64,000 bases of DNA from Diphasiastrum complanatum (lineage: Eukaryota; Streptophyta; Lycopodiopsida; Lycopodiales; Lycopodiaceae): NCBI GenBank assembly GCA_029204225.1, contig CM055109.1:1916340-1980339 (forward strand). The letters run 5' to 3'. Positions 35,223 to 47,385 of this stretch are shown piece after piece. Position 1 is the stretch's first letter, and the number at the start of each line of letters is the position of its first letter. The notes beneath the pieces are model-generated. The model was not told the origin of the DNA. It did no database searches and was given only the letters and a program-made list of their open reading frames with translations. The position numbers were made by a program, and so were the translations under genes.

Positions 35223-37969
35223 CTCCCCCTTAATGAGGATCTTGAAAAACGCTTTTAACTTCAGATTTAACATATCGTTAAATCTGAGATGAAACTCCTT
35301 TTGACAGAGCTAACATGCATTTTGAATCCTTCAATAAATTCAGATTATTACTAAATAGTAACATATCATCTACATGAAAGGTGATGATTATGAAGGGATT
35401 TGATGCAGACTGAAAATAAAAATTTGAGCTTGTTAAGTTTGGAATATAATCATTTTGGTTAAAAGATGCATTGGTCTTCTTTTGATCAACGTTAGGTGTT
35501 GACATTGCCTCTGAAACAACGTTTGATTCCTACACAAAGTAGCAGGCCACATCATTCGTAACTTGGGATGGAGGCTGTCTTGATTGGTTCAATCTTCTAG
35601 TTTGAACTGCGATCCTTTGATGTGATTCGTTTTGCTGAGGGACTGTCTCATTGTTGAAGTCAGTGTCAATCTTTAGATCAGTCTTGAGTCGTTCGTAGCT
35701 GTTGGTGTCAATTATAGGATCTGAATTCGAAGTAGCTTTCCCCTTGTGGTTGATGAACTGATCTTCCACAAAAATGACATTTCTGCTCATGAAGGTCTTC
35801 TAAGAGTCCAGATTGAAGAGCTTGTATGTCTGATGGTATGAGGAATAGCTGATGAAGATCGACCTTTTGTGTGTTGTCCAGCTTCCTACTTAGATCAGCA
35901 GGGATCTGTGCGTAGGCTATGCATCCAAACACTCGAATATTTGTGAGTGATGGCTTCAATCTTGTCCACACCTCATAAGGTGTCTTGCTATTCAGGGCCT
36001 CTGAGATGGATCGATTTTGAAGGTAGGCTGCTGTAGTAATAGCTTCTGTCGATAATTTCTTTGGAAGAGAGGAATAGGCTAGCATGCTCTTTGCATTTGC
36101 GATGAGTGACTGATTCTTCCTTTGAGCTACACCATTGAACTGAGGTGAGTAGCGGGCTGAATGTTGTTGTAAATGTATTCGATTAGCCTTGTATAATGCT
36201 TTAAACTCGGTGGAGGTAAATACTCCCCCTGCATCAAAGCATAGAGCTTTGATTTTTCTCTCAGTCATTTTTTCTGATGATGCCTTGAACTATATGAAGA
36301 ACTTGAGAATCTCGGATTTGTTCTTCAAAAAATATGTTGCAGTCCTTTAAGAGAAGTTATCAATGATAGTCAACAAGTAGACAGCTCCCCCTATGAAAAT
36401 AGTAGGACCACAAATGTCCATGTGTACAAGATCTAACAAACTTTTAGAAGAACAAACTGAATTGGAAGTAGCTGGATGAAGAATTTGATTTGTTAGTAAA
36501 GGGTAGATCTCGTACTAAATTCTTTTTTGACATTTGTTGAGTACACTTGGAATATAAATGGCCTAATCTAAAATGCCAAAGCATCTTAGTTGATTCAAAA
36601 GTTGAAGTAAAAAGAGCTTGACTACTTGTAGAATACGAGTGATTGATTTTGTACAAATTTTCACACCTTCTACTGAAAGCAATAACTTTCCTAGATTCGT
36701 CAAAAATAGTGTAGCCCTGTCTATCGAATTCGACCTTCTGACCCAAATCTGTGATTCTACTAACTAAGAGCAGGTTTTTAGTCAGATTTGAAATGTGAAG
36801 AACATTGGACAAGAACATTACTTCACCTTTCTAGAATTCAACTTTGACTGTTCTTAATAGTATGAGTCGAGTTGTCTCCAAGTTACACAACTGTAGGATG
36901 GGTGTATGACTTGTAGTCATGGAACTAGTCACGATGGTGAGTCATGTGCTGTGATGCACTTGAGTCCAAATACTAGGAATCGATATCCTGTTGTTCTTTG
37001 ACTTTGGTCAAGAAGGCATCTTCATCTTCCTCCTATTGCTGGATCAAGTAACCGGTGTAAGCAACATTTGCTTGTTGTTGGATATGTTGCTTCCTTTTGT
37101 TGTTGTATTGCAGTGCAATCCTTGATAAGGTGACCAGTCCTCTTACAATACTTACAGAATAGATTCTGTCTTGGATCGAAGAGTGAACACTTTGAAGTTG
37201 ATGGTGAGTTTGATATAGGTCGTTGCATGTTGCTCTTATTGTCAGGATAGTCTGATTGTGTAGACCTCTTGGATCTGAACTTCTTATTTTTTGAATATAG
37301 AGCTTGAGGATCTGATCCTGAGGTTGAGGAGGAGGCTGATCTTCTGATATCCTCTTGTAGGAGTAGCGAGATTACTCTTGAAAGAGTGAGGTGCTCTTGG
37401 CCAGAAATTGCCATTACCCAATTTTCTATGACTGAGCCAGTTGCAGTCATGTGCTCCATAAGATTTTTAAAGGAGTTGAGGTGACTCGAAATACTATCTG
37501 CTTCAGACAATCTGAGAGTGAAGAATGTCTTCCTCAGATGGAGCTTGGATGTAACGTCTCTAATGTCATAGAGAGTTGCTAGGATGTCCCATGCATCCTT
37601 AGCGGTCTGAGCAACACGTACGCGATTGATTTGAGTATCCTTGATGTTGAGGGTGATGATGGCAAATGCTTTGCCATGTCTTAGTCTCCACTTGGTGATG
37701 ACGACTGCATCACCTTCTGGTTTGAGCTCTGTGCCATCAACGATGTCCCACAGTTCTTTGGTTAGAGGTATAACCTTCATTTTGAATTTTCAGAGATGGT
37801 AATTATCTCCATCGAGTTTGTCAATGAGAGATGAACTAGATGATGGATCCATTCTAGTTGAACGAGTTCGTTGGTAGAAATAATGACTGTCAAAATATTG
37901 TTGGCTGCGTGAGACTGATAATCCGCAGCAATAGAAATGCAGATTACTGAAATGCCTGCTCTGATACCA
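35223..37969 (-). pseudogene. Ty1/copia element B internal region, RT and RNase H largely deleted
   Basis: The primer-binding site is at 37,969-37,958. Gag opens at ATG 37,852, has an in-frame TGA at 37,792 (Trp expected), then stays open to 37,022 and includes the zinc knuckle CKYCKRTGHLIKDC. Protease/integrase linker fragments follow (LWHFRLGHLYSKC), then integrase 36,268-35,708 with SARYSPQFNGVAQRKN and IRVFGCIAYAQIP, and the NVIFVEDQF hinge. Of RT only the FHVDDMLLF box region remains (about 35,380-35,350), close to the polypurine tract at 35,232. Most of RT and all of RNase H are gone, so it depends on other copies or is dead. Its gag is clearly related to that of element A. Confidence 0.9.
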
Positions 37970-39136
37970 TGTCGTAAATTCGCATGTGGGTGTGAGTGGA
38001 AATGGAAGCTCGAGGATTGAGCAGCGTGTAGGAATGGAAACGCAACAGTTAGCAGCAGAATTATTCAAGTAGAAGAATTCATACAGAATGCATAAATGAA
38101 CGACACAATAGTGAGACAAAAATTGCACTCTGATAAAAAAATCAATAATGAGTACAATAGCTTGAAGTAATAACTTCAACTTGTTGAGCGTGATAACGCT
38201 GGCTACAGATAAAAACTTTGATTGAAAGAGAAATTCTATTACTCAATTAACACTTACATAGCTTGAATCAACTAACATATAGATTTCCAAGTGTCGAGGA
38301 ACAAAATATCTTACAAGCCTTTAATGCTATTTACGCCAGTCTTTGCATATGTACAAAGTTGGTAACCGCCAACCGCCTTTGGGATATTTGGTTGTCCAGC
38401 TGTTTTAGGGTTGTTGACAAGCTGGAGATGTCAGTCAGCCAATGTAGCAAAACATGAAAAAGTAAAAAAATTCAAAGGTGCCCTTAGACTAAAGGTTTGC
38501 AACTCCTGACGGTGCCCTTACACTAAAGCTATGTAAATCCCTAAGCCACCCTTAGATTCAAGGCAGCGAAGAAGGCGAAAAAGCCGAAAAAGCCGAAAAG
38601 TGCCTTACACTGAAGGCAGGGAAGAAGGTGAAGGTGCCTTAAACTAATGGCAATGAAGGAGGTGAAGGTGACGATTACAAGTAGCAAAAAAAAGACGAAA
38701 AAAGAGATGTCTTAAAAATGATTTCTAAGGCATTCTAGCCAATTTGGCCAATGTGTCGCTTTTTTCGCTAAGGCGAAAAAAGCGAAGGAGGCAGAAAAAG
38801 CAACGGTGCCTTAAGAATGGTTTCTAAGACATTCTGGCCACTTGGCCAGTGTGTCGCATTTTTCACTAAGGCGAAAAAGCGAAGGTGCCTTAAGAATGGT
38901 TTTTAAGGCATTCTGGCCACTTGGCCAGTGTGTTGCAATTTTTGCTAAGGCAAAAAAGCGAAGGTGCCTTAAGAATGGTTTCTAAGGCATTCTGGCCACT
39001 TGGCCAGTGTATCGCATTTTTCACTAAGGCAGAAAAAGCGAAGGTGCCTTAACAATGGTTTCTAAGGCATTTTGGCGACTTGGCCAATGTGTCGCATTTT
39101 TTGCTAAGGCGAAAAAGTGAAGGTGCCTTAAGAATG
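37970..39136 (-). mobile_element. 5' LTR of copia element B (U3 start missing)
   Basis: Begins TGTCGTAAATTCGC directly beside the primer-binding site and matches the 3' LTR from about 38,270 on. It contains five to six 79-bp units, for example at about 38,810, 38,889, 38,968, 39,047 and 39,127. It stops inside a unit at 39,136, where a foreign copia RNase H sequence begins, so the U3 edge was lost. Confidence 0.85.
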
Positions 39137-39540
39137 GCTTGGCTATCCAAGAAGCAAACAACTATATCCATGTCATCCTGTAAAGCATAGTATAAAGCTC
39201 TTACAACTACAACAAAGGAGGTCCTATGGACGAAGAGGCTACTAATGGAGCTAAGGTGTATTGGAGATGAAGACCTACCTATTATCAAAACTAATGGAGC
39301 TAAGGTGTATTGGAGATGAAGACCTACCTATTATAAAAAATGATAACATCTCGGCTCAGGCTCTTGCAAACAATCCTATATTCCATGCAAGAAGCAAACA
39401 CATTGAGGTAGCACACTACTTTGTAAGAGAGAAAGTGATTGAGAGAGAGATCTTGTTGGAGCATGTTGAATCATCATCTTATGTGTTGCAGATCTACTCA
39501 CAAAACCATTCCTCAAGAATGTATTTGTCAAGATGAGATC
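39137..39540 (+). pseudogene. Copia RNase H fragment (element J) with a 49-bp tandem duplication
   Basis: Reads WLSKKQTTIS, YKALTTTTKEVLWTKRLLMELRCI, then, after a 49-bp tandem duplication (39,241-39,338) that shifts the frame, NDNISAQALANNPIFHARSKHIEV and the end of RNase H. It starts abruptly inside the domain at the LTR-B junction. 39,599 starts a probable LTR after the polypurine tract AAGGAGGAG. Confidence 0.85.
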
Positions 39541-39598
39541 AAATCTTGGCTTGATCTCAAAATCCATGGTGAATAGATAGATATATTATAAGGAGGAG

Positions 39599-39930
39599 TG
39601 TGAAGAATAGTAAAAAATATCTTTCTATGTTCACTTTGGGAGATATGCTCATGTAATTTTTATTGTATATAGGTAAGGTATGTGAATTGAGCACATTACC
39701 TTGTAGAATAGGTCGAGTTTGTGTTTGGTAGAAGTAGATGTGTTGGCATGCACAATGTTAGGTGACATGCAAAGTTAGGTAGAATGTAACTAGGAAAATT
39801 GTACACATGTCTAGGAAAAGATATGCAATTCTTGCCACATCATGCATGTACTTTGATCGATGCATAAATTGCATAAGCTATGTTGGTAATTTGCTACATA
39901 TTTATAGCTAGCTAATTAAATTGCATGTGA
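39599..39930 (+). mobile_element. 3' LTR fragment of element J
   Basis: TGTGAAGAATAG follows the polypurine tract AAGGAGGAG at 39,590-39,598. The LTR is interrupted at 39,930 by CACTACAACA, the start of a CACTA element. Confidence 0.6.
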
Positions 39931-40719
39931 CACTACAACATTTTGGAGGTTTTTCGACTCTATTACCAAGGCATTTCTGAAGAATTTTTTTTGAAAAAAA
40001 AAACTCTGCAAACCTCAGAATAGACATCGATGTATACCTCGGTAGCAGACCCTCGTTAATTACATCGGTTCTCGAGGTATCATTTTGTCATTTTTAGAGA
40101 ATGTGTTTGCCAAGAGATATGTTGAGGGGACCTCGGTATACCCCTATGGAAAGGCCAAATCAGAGGAGGGAACTAGAAAGTCTCTATACAACTGGTCAAT
40201 GAGATAATTCTTGTCGTCATCACTTTGTTTGCATCGGTCCTTGAAAATTTCCCTGTTGAAGACCACATGCGTGAGTTGCCTCATGCGAGTGATGACACGA
40301 CCACCGCGGTCATCCTCAAATATGTGCTTCTCCACATCTATGTCATAAAACGACAAGATGTCAGTTGATAGGGAGGTGGCAAAGGGAGTGTCAAGAGGAG
40401 TGGCGTTGGGCCAAGGAGAAGTGGGTATAACGTGGGAATTGCCTACAACATGAGAAGTTTGGAGAGGATTCTGAAGGCGAGAAGGTTGGGGAGGGGTATG
40501 GAGAGGAGAAGGTTGGGGAGGAGTCTGAACAAGAGTGTAATCGTGAGGGGTCTGAATGGGAGAAAAAATGGGTGGAGTGGCATGGCAAGGAAGATCACAG
40601 TGCCATGGAGTCCCCATAGGAGAAACTAGGTCTTGGGCAGTGGGTGCCAAAGATGGAAAAATGTGAGGGGTTTGCACAAGAGGGAGACATCCCATCCATA
40701 TAACTAAGGACCTCATCTT
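39931..40719 (-). mobile_element. One end of a CACTA element with a proline-rich minus-strand ORF
   Basis: CACTACAACATTTTGG at 39,931 is a classical CACTA terminus. 39,995-40,145 has subterminal words ACCTCGGTA / CCTCAGAA in direct and inverted form. The minus strand then has an open frame, 40,716-40,144, of about 190 residues: a Pro/Thr/Ser-rich part (PSPLHTPPQPSRLQNPLQTS), then DDRGGRVITRMRQLTHVVFN, KQSDDDKNYLIDQL and a stop. This could be an accessory CACTA ORF; the family is not certain. The other terminus is lost where the duplicated D block begins at 40,720. TGA before the terminus is a possible 3-bp target copy. Confidence 0.55.
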
Positions 40720-40779
40720 CACTCATGGAGGAAAAACGAGATGCAACCAAAGACAATTTCACAAAATGAAACCATATCG

Positions 40780-41582
40780 AATTAATTAGTGCAAGCTATA
40801 AATTCAAATAAATGAGTTTAGTTTGATGACAAACAAGATAAGTCACTCCTTCCATTCCACCCTAGATAAATAAATGACATTTCAAAGAATTCGAAAAAAA
40901 GTCGAGTCCAAATAAATGAGGTTCATTCAATAATGAGTCCAAATAAATAAATACTAGCTCCATTAAACCCCAATAATCACAAATACTAAAATTAAATGTC
41001 AAATGAGTCAATACATGTGAACAATTACACTTTACACTTTACTCGTGGGTATACATAGAGGCCTCCTCCACAAATTTCAAGCATGTGATATTGTATTGAA
41101 ATGTTGTTGAATTGAAATTTGAATATCTCTCCATTGCATTTCCATCTATGCTCTATTTTCATGCATTAAGTTCGAGTACTAATGTATGAATGGGTTTTGT
41201 TGTTGATTCTTCCGCTTTAGAGTTTGGTTTTGTGATTAAGATCAAGTAGATGTGCAGGGCCTTGTGTAAGTCCAATATCATTCCAATCTGATGTTTCTTG
41301 GTGCTTGACTCCTTGAGGAGTTCTTGTTACAAGTGTTGAGTGACAATTGTAATGAGCACTTTGTTGGATTCACATTGTTCAGTGTAGATGTTGTGTTGTT
41401 GAATTTGTTGATTTCAGTAGGATTAGTCTCAATCTCATTCCCTGTATTACTTTGATTAGATTAGTAATAATCTACAATCGATAAGCATCAAAGAAAGAAC
41501 CAAAATAGACAGTAGAACGTAGGCATTCGAATTATGATAGTTAGGCATCCATTATCAGTAGGATTGAGATCAGGTCGTTGAT
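40780..41582. mobile_element. Flank of element D with MITE-like start; no gene
   Basis: 40,836-40,900 (ACTCCTTCCATTCCACCCTA followed by AAATGACATTT) has the look of a Tc1/mariner (Stowaway)-type or similar MITE end. The rest is non-coding DNA leading into element D, with no primer-binding site. The entire segment recurs inverted at 57,564-58,370. Confidence 0.45.
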
Positions 41583-44500
41583 GTACGTACGGTGGAAAAA
41601 TGTTGGATGAATCCAAAGATCAAGTGCATACATTGTCACAAGAAGGGTCATGTAGCCATGGATTGCTATGGAAATCCATGGAACAAGAAGACTGAAGGCA
41701 TAAAAGATAGCTCCAACAACACATCATACATAGAGAAATCGACATCTTCAAAGATGGTCGAAGAGAGATCTAATAGAAACTCAAATGCTTATCTATGTAC
41801 AGAAATTTGTGCTATATTGACAATCGATGTTCAAGAAGTCGTTCTTGACTTAGGAGCTATGTCACATTTTGTGACGACAAGGGAGATCATAGCTGACTTT
41901 CAACAGACTGATTCCTCTAGGTATATAATCCTGGGAGATGGATCAAGACACGAGGTGAATGAAACTGAAGTGTTGTGGTTAAACACCAACAGCAGAGACA
42001 GAAGATTGGATGATGTCCTATACATGTCTACAATGCAGAAAGATCTACTATCAGTTGCTAGGATAGCAGACGCAGACATGCGTGTGACATTCACCGATGA
42101 AGCATGCAACATAGTTCAGGCCAACACCAGTACCCTAATCACTCGAGGAAAACACAAAGGCAACTTATATCATCTGAAGGTGCGCCTACCGACAGAGCAA
42201 GCTCATGAAGTCCATTAGTCGATGGACATTTTGTGGCAAAGGAGACTGTGTCACATGAACCCGATGGTGCTATACAAGGCCAGCAAGCACGATGCATTCA
42301 TAGGAGTAAGTATCAAAGATGCAAGTCTAACATCCTGTAAAGCATGCAACAAAGGCAATATGCCACGTACACCCTTCACCAGGGATTCCTTCAGAGCGAT
42401 AGAGCTCCTGGAATTAATTCACTCTGACATCTACGGACCCTTTGATGTGCTCTTTCTAGAAGAATCAAAATATTATATCACCTTCATTGATGACTTCGGT
42501 AAGTTTTTCGTCATCTACTTCATCCACAACAAGTCTGAAGCTCTCGATAAGTTTACAGTGTATGTAAACTGGGCTGAGAAGTGGACAGAGAAGAAGGTCA
42601 AGCAGATAAAAACCGATAGAGATGGAGAATACATCTCCAACCACTTTGCTGATTTTTGCAGTAGCAAAGGTATCCTTCATAGGAGGACTGCAACCTACAC
42701 ACCATAACATAATGGTGTAGCAAGTATAGCCACCTACCTGTAGAACAAGACATGCAAATTGGGAGTTTCTCACACTAGTCCACATGAAGTGTGGTGGGGT
42801 AAAAAGCCGAACCTAGATCATATTTGAATCTTCGGATGTGTAGCATATGCACATGTTCATGACAAGATCCGCAAGAAGCTAGATGAGAAAGTCGAGACAA
42901 GATACCTTGTAGGATATGACAATCATTCATCAGAATCTATATGCCGGAGACTAATCAAGTAAAAGTTGTCAAAGATGTCAAATTCGATGAAACAAGAATG
43001 ATGGCTAACGAATATCTAGTTAGCTACGAAGTTCTTGGCAAACAATACTACAACTAGCCAACATCGACAGAGCGTGTGGACCTTGAGCATCCAGATGAAG
43101 ATGTTTGAATTCCAGACGGATGAACGACAATTCGGACGACGAGTAGTCTGACATGCAGTTTGTACCAGGACACCTGCTACGAACAATAGCTCTGCAGTTG
43201 ACAAAGGCAAAGCCATCGAATTGCCAGCTCAATCTTCAAGGAGATCCATGAGAGAAAGAAGAGCAGAAGTCAGATTTGTACTTGACAACTCAGCTTCTAC
43301 GATAGCAGAGTTTTGTGGATTTGGTGGTGAACCAAAAATTTATGAAGAAGATATCGACAGTCCTGACAAGGACAAATGGATAAAAGCAATGGAGGAAGAA
43401 ATGAACTCCATGAAGAAGAACAAGGTCTAGACTCTTGAGCCAGTACCAACTAACAGAAAGAGTATCAAATGCAAATGGATCTATAAATACAAGTATGGAC
43501 CAGATGACAATGTATCAAGATACAAAGCTAGGCTAGTTGCAAGAGGTTTTTCACAGAAGTATGGTATTGACTATACTGAAACCTTTTTTCCTATTGTGAA
43601 TCACATGTCTATACACATAATGTTTGCGTATGCAGTTGCCTACAGTCTAAAGATCCATATTGTATATAAGAAAACACCATTCCTACATGGAGAGCTGAAA
43701 GAAGAGGTCTACATGGACCAACCATCAGGATTTACCTATAAGTCGTTTGCTGACTATGCCTACAAAATGCACAGAAGCATCTATGGACTAAAACAGTCTG
43801 CGAGGTAGTGGTATAAGAAGAAGGATCATGCTCTCAGATCCTTGGGCTTTCAGCCTTTGATGGCCAAATATAACGTCTATGTAAAGATCATAGATGGCGA
43901 GATCATCATCATCGATGTATATGTGGACGACATGCTGATTCTGTTAAGGAGCGACAACTTGATTGCATAGGTGAAGGCAGATAATTCAAAACACTTCGAA
44001 ATATCGGACCTAGGACAAGCAAAGTGCTACCTGGGCTTGCAGATTGACAAAGGTCTTGAACGTGAGATATTATATTTACACCAGTCAAGATACATTCAGA
44101 AGATCATTGATGATTTCAACATGAGAGATTGCAAGGGAGTGAACACTCCAATGTTTCCTGGCATAGTGTAAACAAATGAAGACTGTCTCAGAAATGATGT
44201 AGAACGACAAAAAATACAGCACAAGCCTTACAAAAGGCTTATTAGTTCTTTAATGTACTTGGCAGGCAATACAAGGCCAGACATTGCTTACGCGGTATTT
44301 CAATTGAGCCAATTCAGCAACAATCCAGGTTCGACACATTGGAAAATTGCCAAGAGGATTTTGCAATACTTGTAGAACACAAAGAACTATGGGCTATGCT
44401 ATTGTCGAGATGCAAGATTCAAGCTTGAATCCTATAGTGATGCAAGCTAGGCATCTTTTACAAATGAAGTCAAGAAGTCCTCCTAATCCAAAGGTAGTTC

Positions 44501-45964
44501 CTCCAAAGGTCCTCCAAGTAACCTGCAAGCTCCAAGATGCTCCCCAACTCCAAGCTAGGATGCCTCCACCTGCAAGTAAGGATCTTTAAGCCTCCATGGA
44601 TCTCTCCTCCACGTGTGTCCCTAATCTTAATCACAAAGGTAGATAACAAGTGGCCTCAAGTATTGACCACCCAACCATAGCTAACTAGCACATGCAATTC
44701 TACAACTTGGCTAATCTAGCACCCCCTTGCTAACCAATAACTAATCACAAGCATGCCACCACAAACCATAGCATACTCAAGATCCAAATCCTACTTATGT
44801 CCCATACCATAAGCAAGATCCAAACCCTAAGCATACTACACACAAGAAAACACTCTATAGACTAGTAGCCACACTAGAGCATAAGCATAGCAAACAAAAG
44901 AGATATCTCTTTTTCCCTATGGGCGGCCTCCTCCCCTCATATAGATGGCAAATGGCATGCTCCAATACACTACGGAGTTCCATGCACAACCAATGAGAAA
45001 GAGAGAGGCCTAGGGGAGTTAAAGAACCTTCATAGGCTTATGGAAGGTCAAGAAACTTCTTCCATAACCTATGACTCTTTGAATGCCTTTCTTGTGAGAG
45101 TTGGAAACTCATGGACACTTTGGAAGTGCGCCCTCCTACTAGGTCCCATTGCCCAAGTTGTGCTTGTATACTTTGGTCCAAGACCAATAAAGTGATATGG
45201 TTCAAGGTTGAGGCCCAAGGTTTAGACAAATAGCCAAAACACCCATGGTAACGGCTTTCTAACACCTCACTAGGTTCCATACCTTCGACCAAGGCATAGA
45301 CACCTACTTGCCCTTATCCAAGGACACTAGTACCTTAATCTAAAAGCACATACCCTTAATCCTAAGGGTACCCCCCTTATCCAAGGGTAACTTGATTCCA
45401 TATCTCCTACCAAGGTATAGTCACTTGCTTGCCCTTATTCAAAGGTACATACCCTTAATTCTAAGGGCACCTCTTATCCAAGGGTAACTTGCCATTTAGC
45501 CCCCAACACTAAATAGACATATAGGAGTCACTGAAGTACTGTTAGTTACATAGGTATGTAATAGCGTCCCTGAAGGACGATAGTAAAAGCATCTCAGGAG
45601 GATGCACCATAGCAGCCGACGCAACTATTATTTGGACCAGCAGAAAGTAGACCATAACTGTCCAATCATCACGTGAGGCAGAATATGTAGCTGCTACCAA
45701 AATGGCTAATGAGCGAACATGGCTCAAATAGTTCTTGAGTGAACTGGAACAGAGCATCCAAGACCGTTGATCCTATACATGCACCACACATCTGCTATTC
45801 ATCTGACAAAAGATTTAGTGTTTCATTCGAGAATAAAACATATTGGCATAAGGTATCAGTTGATCGGAGATCTAGTTGAGAGAAATGAGCTAAAGACCAT
45901 TTTCATTCCAACCAAGCAGATGGTGGCCGACATTAACAAAGCCCTTGGACAAGACTATGTTTGA
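41583..45964 (+). pseudogene. Ty1/copia element D (gag end to RNase H), interrupted and stop-ridden
   Basis: Starts inside gag with the knuckle CIHCHKKGHVAMDC. Protease has DLGAMSHF where DSGA is expected. Integrase is 42,222-42,900 (HSDIYGPF, FIDDFGK, YISNHFADFC); the linker includes GFGGEPKIYEEDI; RT follows (WIYKYKYGPDDN, FLHGELKEEVYMDQPSG, MYVDDML-like box near 43,920, YLGLQIDKG). RNase H is split by a 1.1-kb insert at 44,450-45,551 and resumes SKSISGGCTIAAD and SSREAEYVAATK, ending ALGQDYV at 45,961. In-frame stops at 42,216, 42,705, 42,741, 43,428, 43,806, 43,968 and 44,170 are mostly CAG/CAA/TGG turned into TAG/TAA. The element was defective before the copy on the right was made, since most of these stops are shared. 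Confidence 0.92.
44450..45551. mobile_element. 1.1-kb unclassified insertion (solo-LTR-like) in the RNase H of element D
   Basis: Splits the RNase H codons for SDAS and YVIASLKDDSK. Flanking AGCTA (44,445-44,449) and AGGTA (45,552-45,556) could be a 5-bp target duplication with one change. Inside, on the complementary strand, there is TGTTGGGGGCTAAATGG, repeated CCCTTGGATAAGGG-type words, and a CATCTATATGAGGGG promoter-like stretch. This size and make-up suit a solo LTR, but clean TG...CA ends could not be set. The same insert is at 54,161-55,266. Confidence 0.5.
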
Positions 45965-46014
45965 AAGGCAAAGATTGAGCTTGGGAATTAGGAAAATACC
46001 CACTTTAAGAGGGA

Positions 46015-46930
46015 GCTGAAGAAACCTTAAATTTCTATCTTTAAAGCTTTAGCATTTCCCTTGCATTTAAGACTGCTGCATATTTTGGACTAGATTTTGC
46101 ACAATCCGCATATTTGACCTGTTTTGTCACACAGTTCGAATTTTTTGCATATTCCACATGTTTGAAGCCACCAAAGTGACCGACACCGATGACATATCGG
46201 GTAAGGACGATAGATCATCTTACCAAGCCATCACAATCAACAATGACACATTGGATGCCAACGACAGCCTGAATGAAACAGAAGCTTGGGACACATCATC
46301 CAGCAGGAACGAACAATCTTGACCTCGGCTCGGCAATCGTGAAAATTTAAATCTGCATGCTCGGTCATAATGCAACGTACAAGAGAGTGATATAGTTAAC
46401 CCATGTTTAGCTTAAACCTCTCTTGTAATATCAGTAGATCAATCTTGTAATCTCACTTAACGCGTTGCAAGATACAAGAATTAGCAGTAGCTAGTCTTGC
46501 TCGTGAGAGATAACACCTCTCTTGCACCGACGCGTTGATATGGGAAACAGACAACGCTCCGAAGAATCATTGTTGTATATTTGATTAGACAAGTTGTAGC
46601 ACTATGTTTCAATTGTGTGCATAATTTGTGAATGAATTGTGAAACTTGCTAGCAGTAGATATAATTTTGCTGTTTCTCAGTTCACCTGACTAAATGTTAT
46701 CTGCTAATATTAGATCTGCAGTAGCAATCCATGGTTTAAAGGATGATTGATCGTGGACTACAACAATAGCTTCACCACACAAATGGACTCCATCTGAGCT
46801 GTACGTTAGTGAATCGCGATTGCCAGACATTTCGAAGTGCTCAAGAACCTAGAGCAATCATCGGCCTCTGGTTCACATCAGTGAAACATTAGAAAGCCGA
46901 TTCGGACATTCACAACATCACTCACCAAAT
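46015..46930 (+). mobile_element. 3' LTR of copia element D
   Basis: The polypurine tract AAGAGGGAGC precedes TGAAGAAACCTTAAATTTC at 46,015. LTR-like DNA follows, with two stretches around 46,380-46,530 that contain CTCTCTTG words and a promoter-like AT region. The right end near 46,930 is not sharply defined. No matching 5' LTR remains. Confidence 0.6.
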
Positions 46931-47164
46931 CTAAAATTTACAAGTGTAAGAAGCCTAACTTACTTGAGCAACATCAAATCCAACTTTAGGCCTAATCATC
47001 ATTTGACATGTGTACTTGCCTATTTTGTCTCTAATGCCAATATTGACCTAATCAACATCTAACATGTGGCTAGATCTCTACTAAAAACTTGTGTACCCCT
47101 AACTTAACACAGTTCTAACGTAATCAGTCTATTTTCCACACATGGGAACATGCTCCACACGGGA

Positions 47165-47385
47165 ATCTGAATGAATCATCGGGCCACCAGTTGGGCCTTC
47201 CTTCGATCAATAGCTCCATTGCGTGTACTTGAGCTTAAAGGACCATTTGCAATCGATAAGATTGTTGCCAGTAGGTGGTTAATGACCATGTCTAGTTCTT
47301 GATCAGAGAGGAATACTCTTTGTCATCACTTCTCTCCAAAGATCAGAGTCTGGTTGGCTAAGTTCCTCTTCAATAGTAGTCGGTT
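47165..47385 (-). pseudogene. Copia K reverse transcriptase start, cut after KAQLVAR
   Basis: The minus strand reads LATILSIAN, then (shifted) DCKWSFKLKYTRNGAIDRRKAQLVAR and a stop: the first block of copia RT. As in element A, similarity ends directly after the K-A-x-L-V-A motif. Non-RT sequence follows. Confidence 0.65.

Noticed and set aside
44347-45292. ORFs of 80-84 codons on both strands of the 1.1-kb insert, repeated in the right arm
   Set aside because: Their identity between arms only reflects the duplication; they have no motif and lie in LTR-like DNA.
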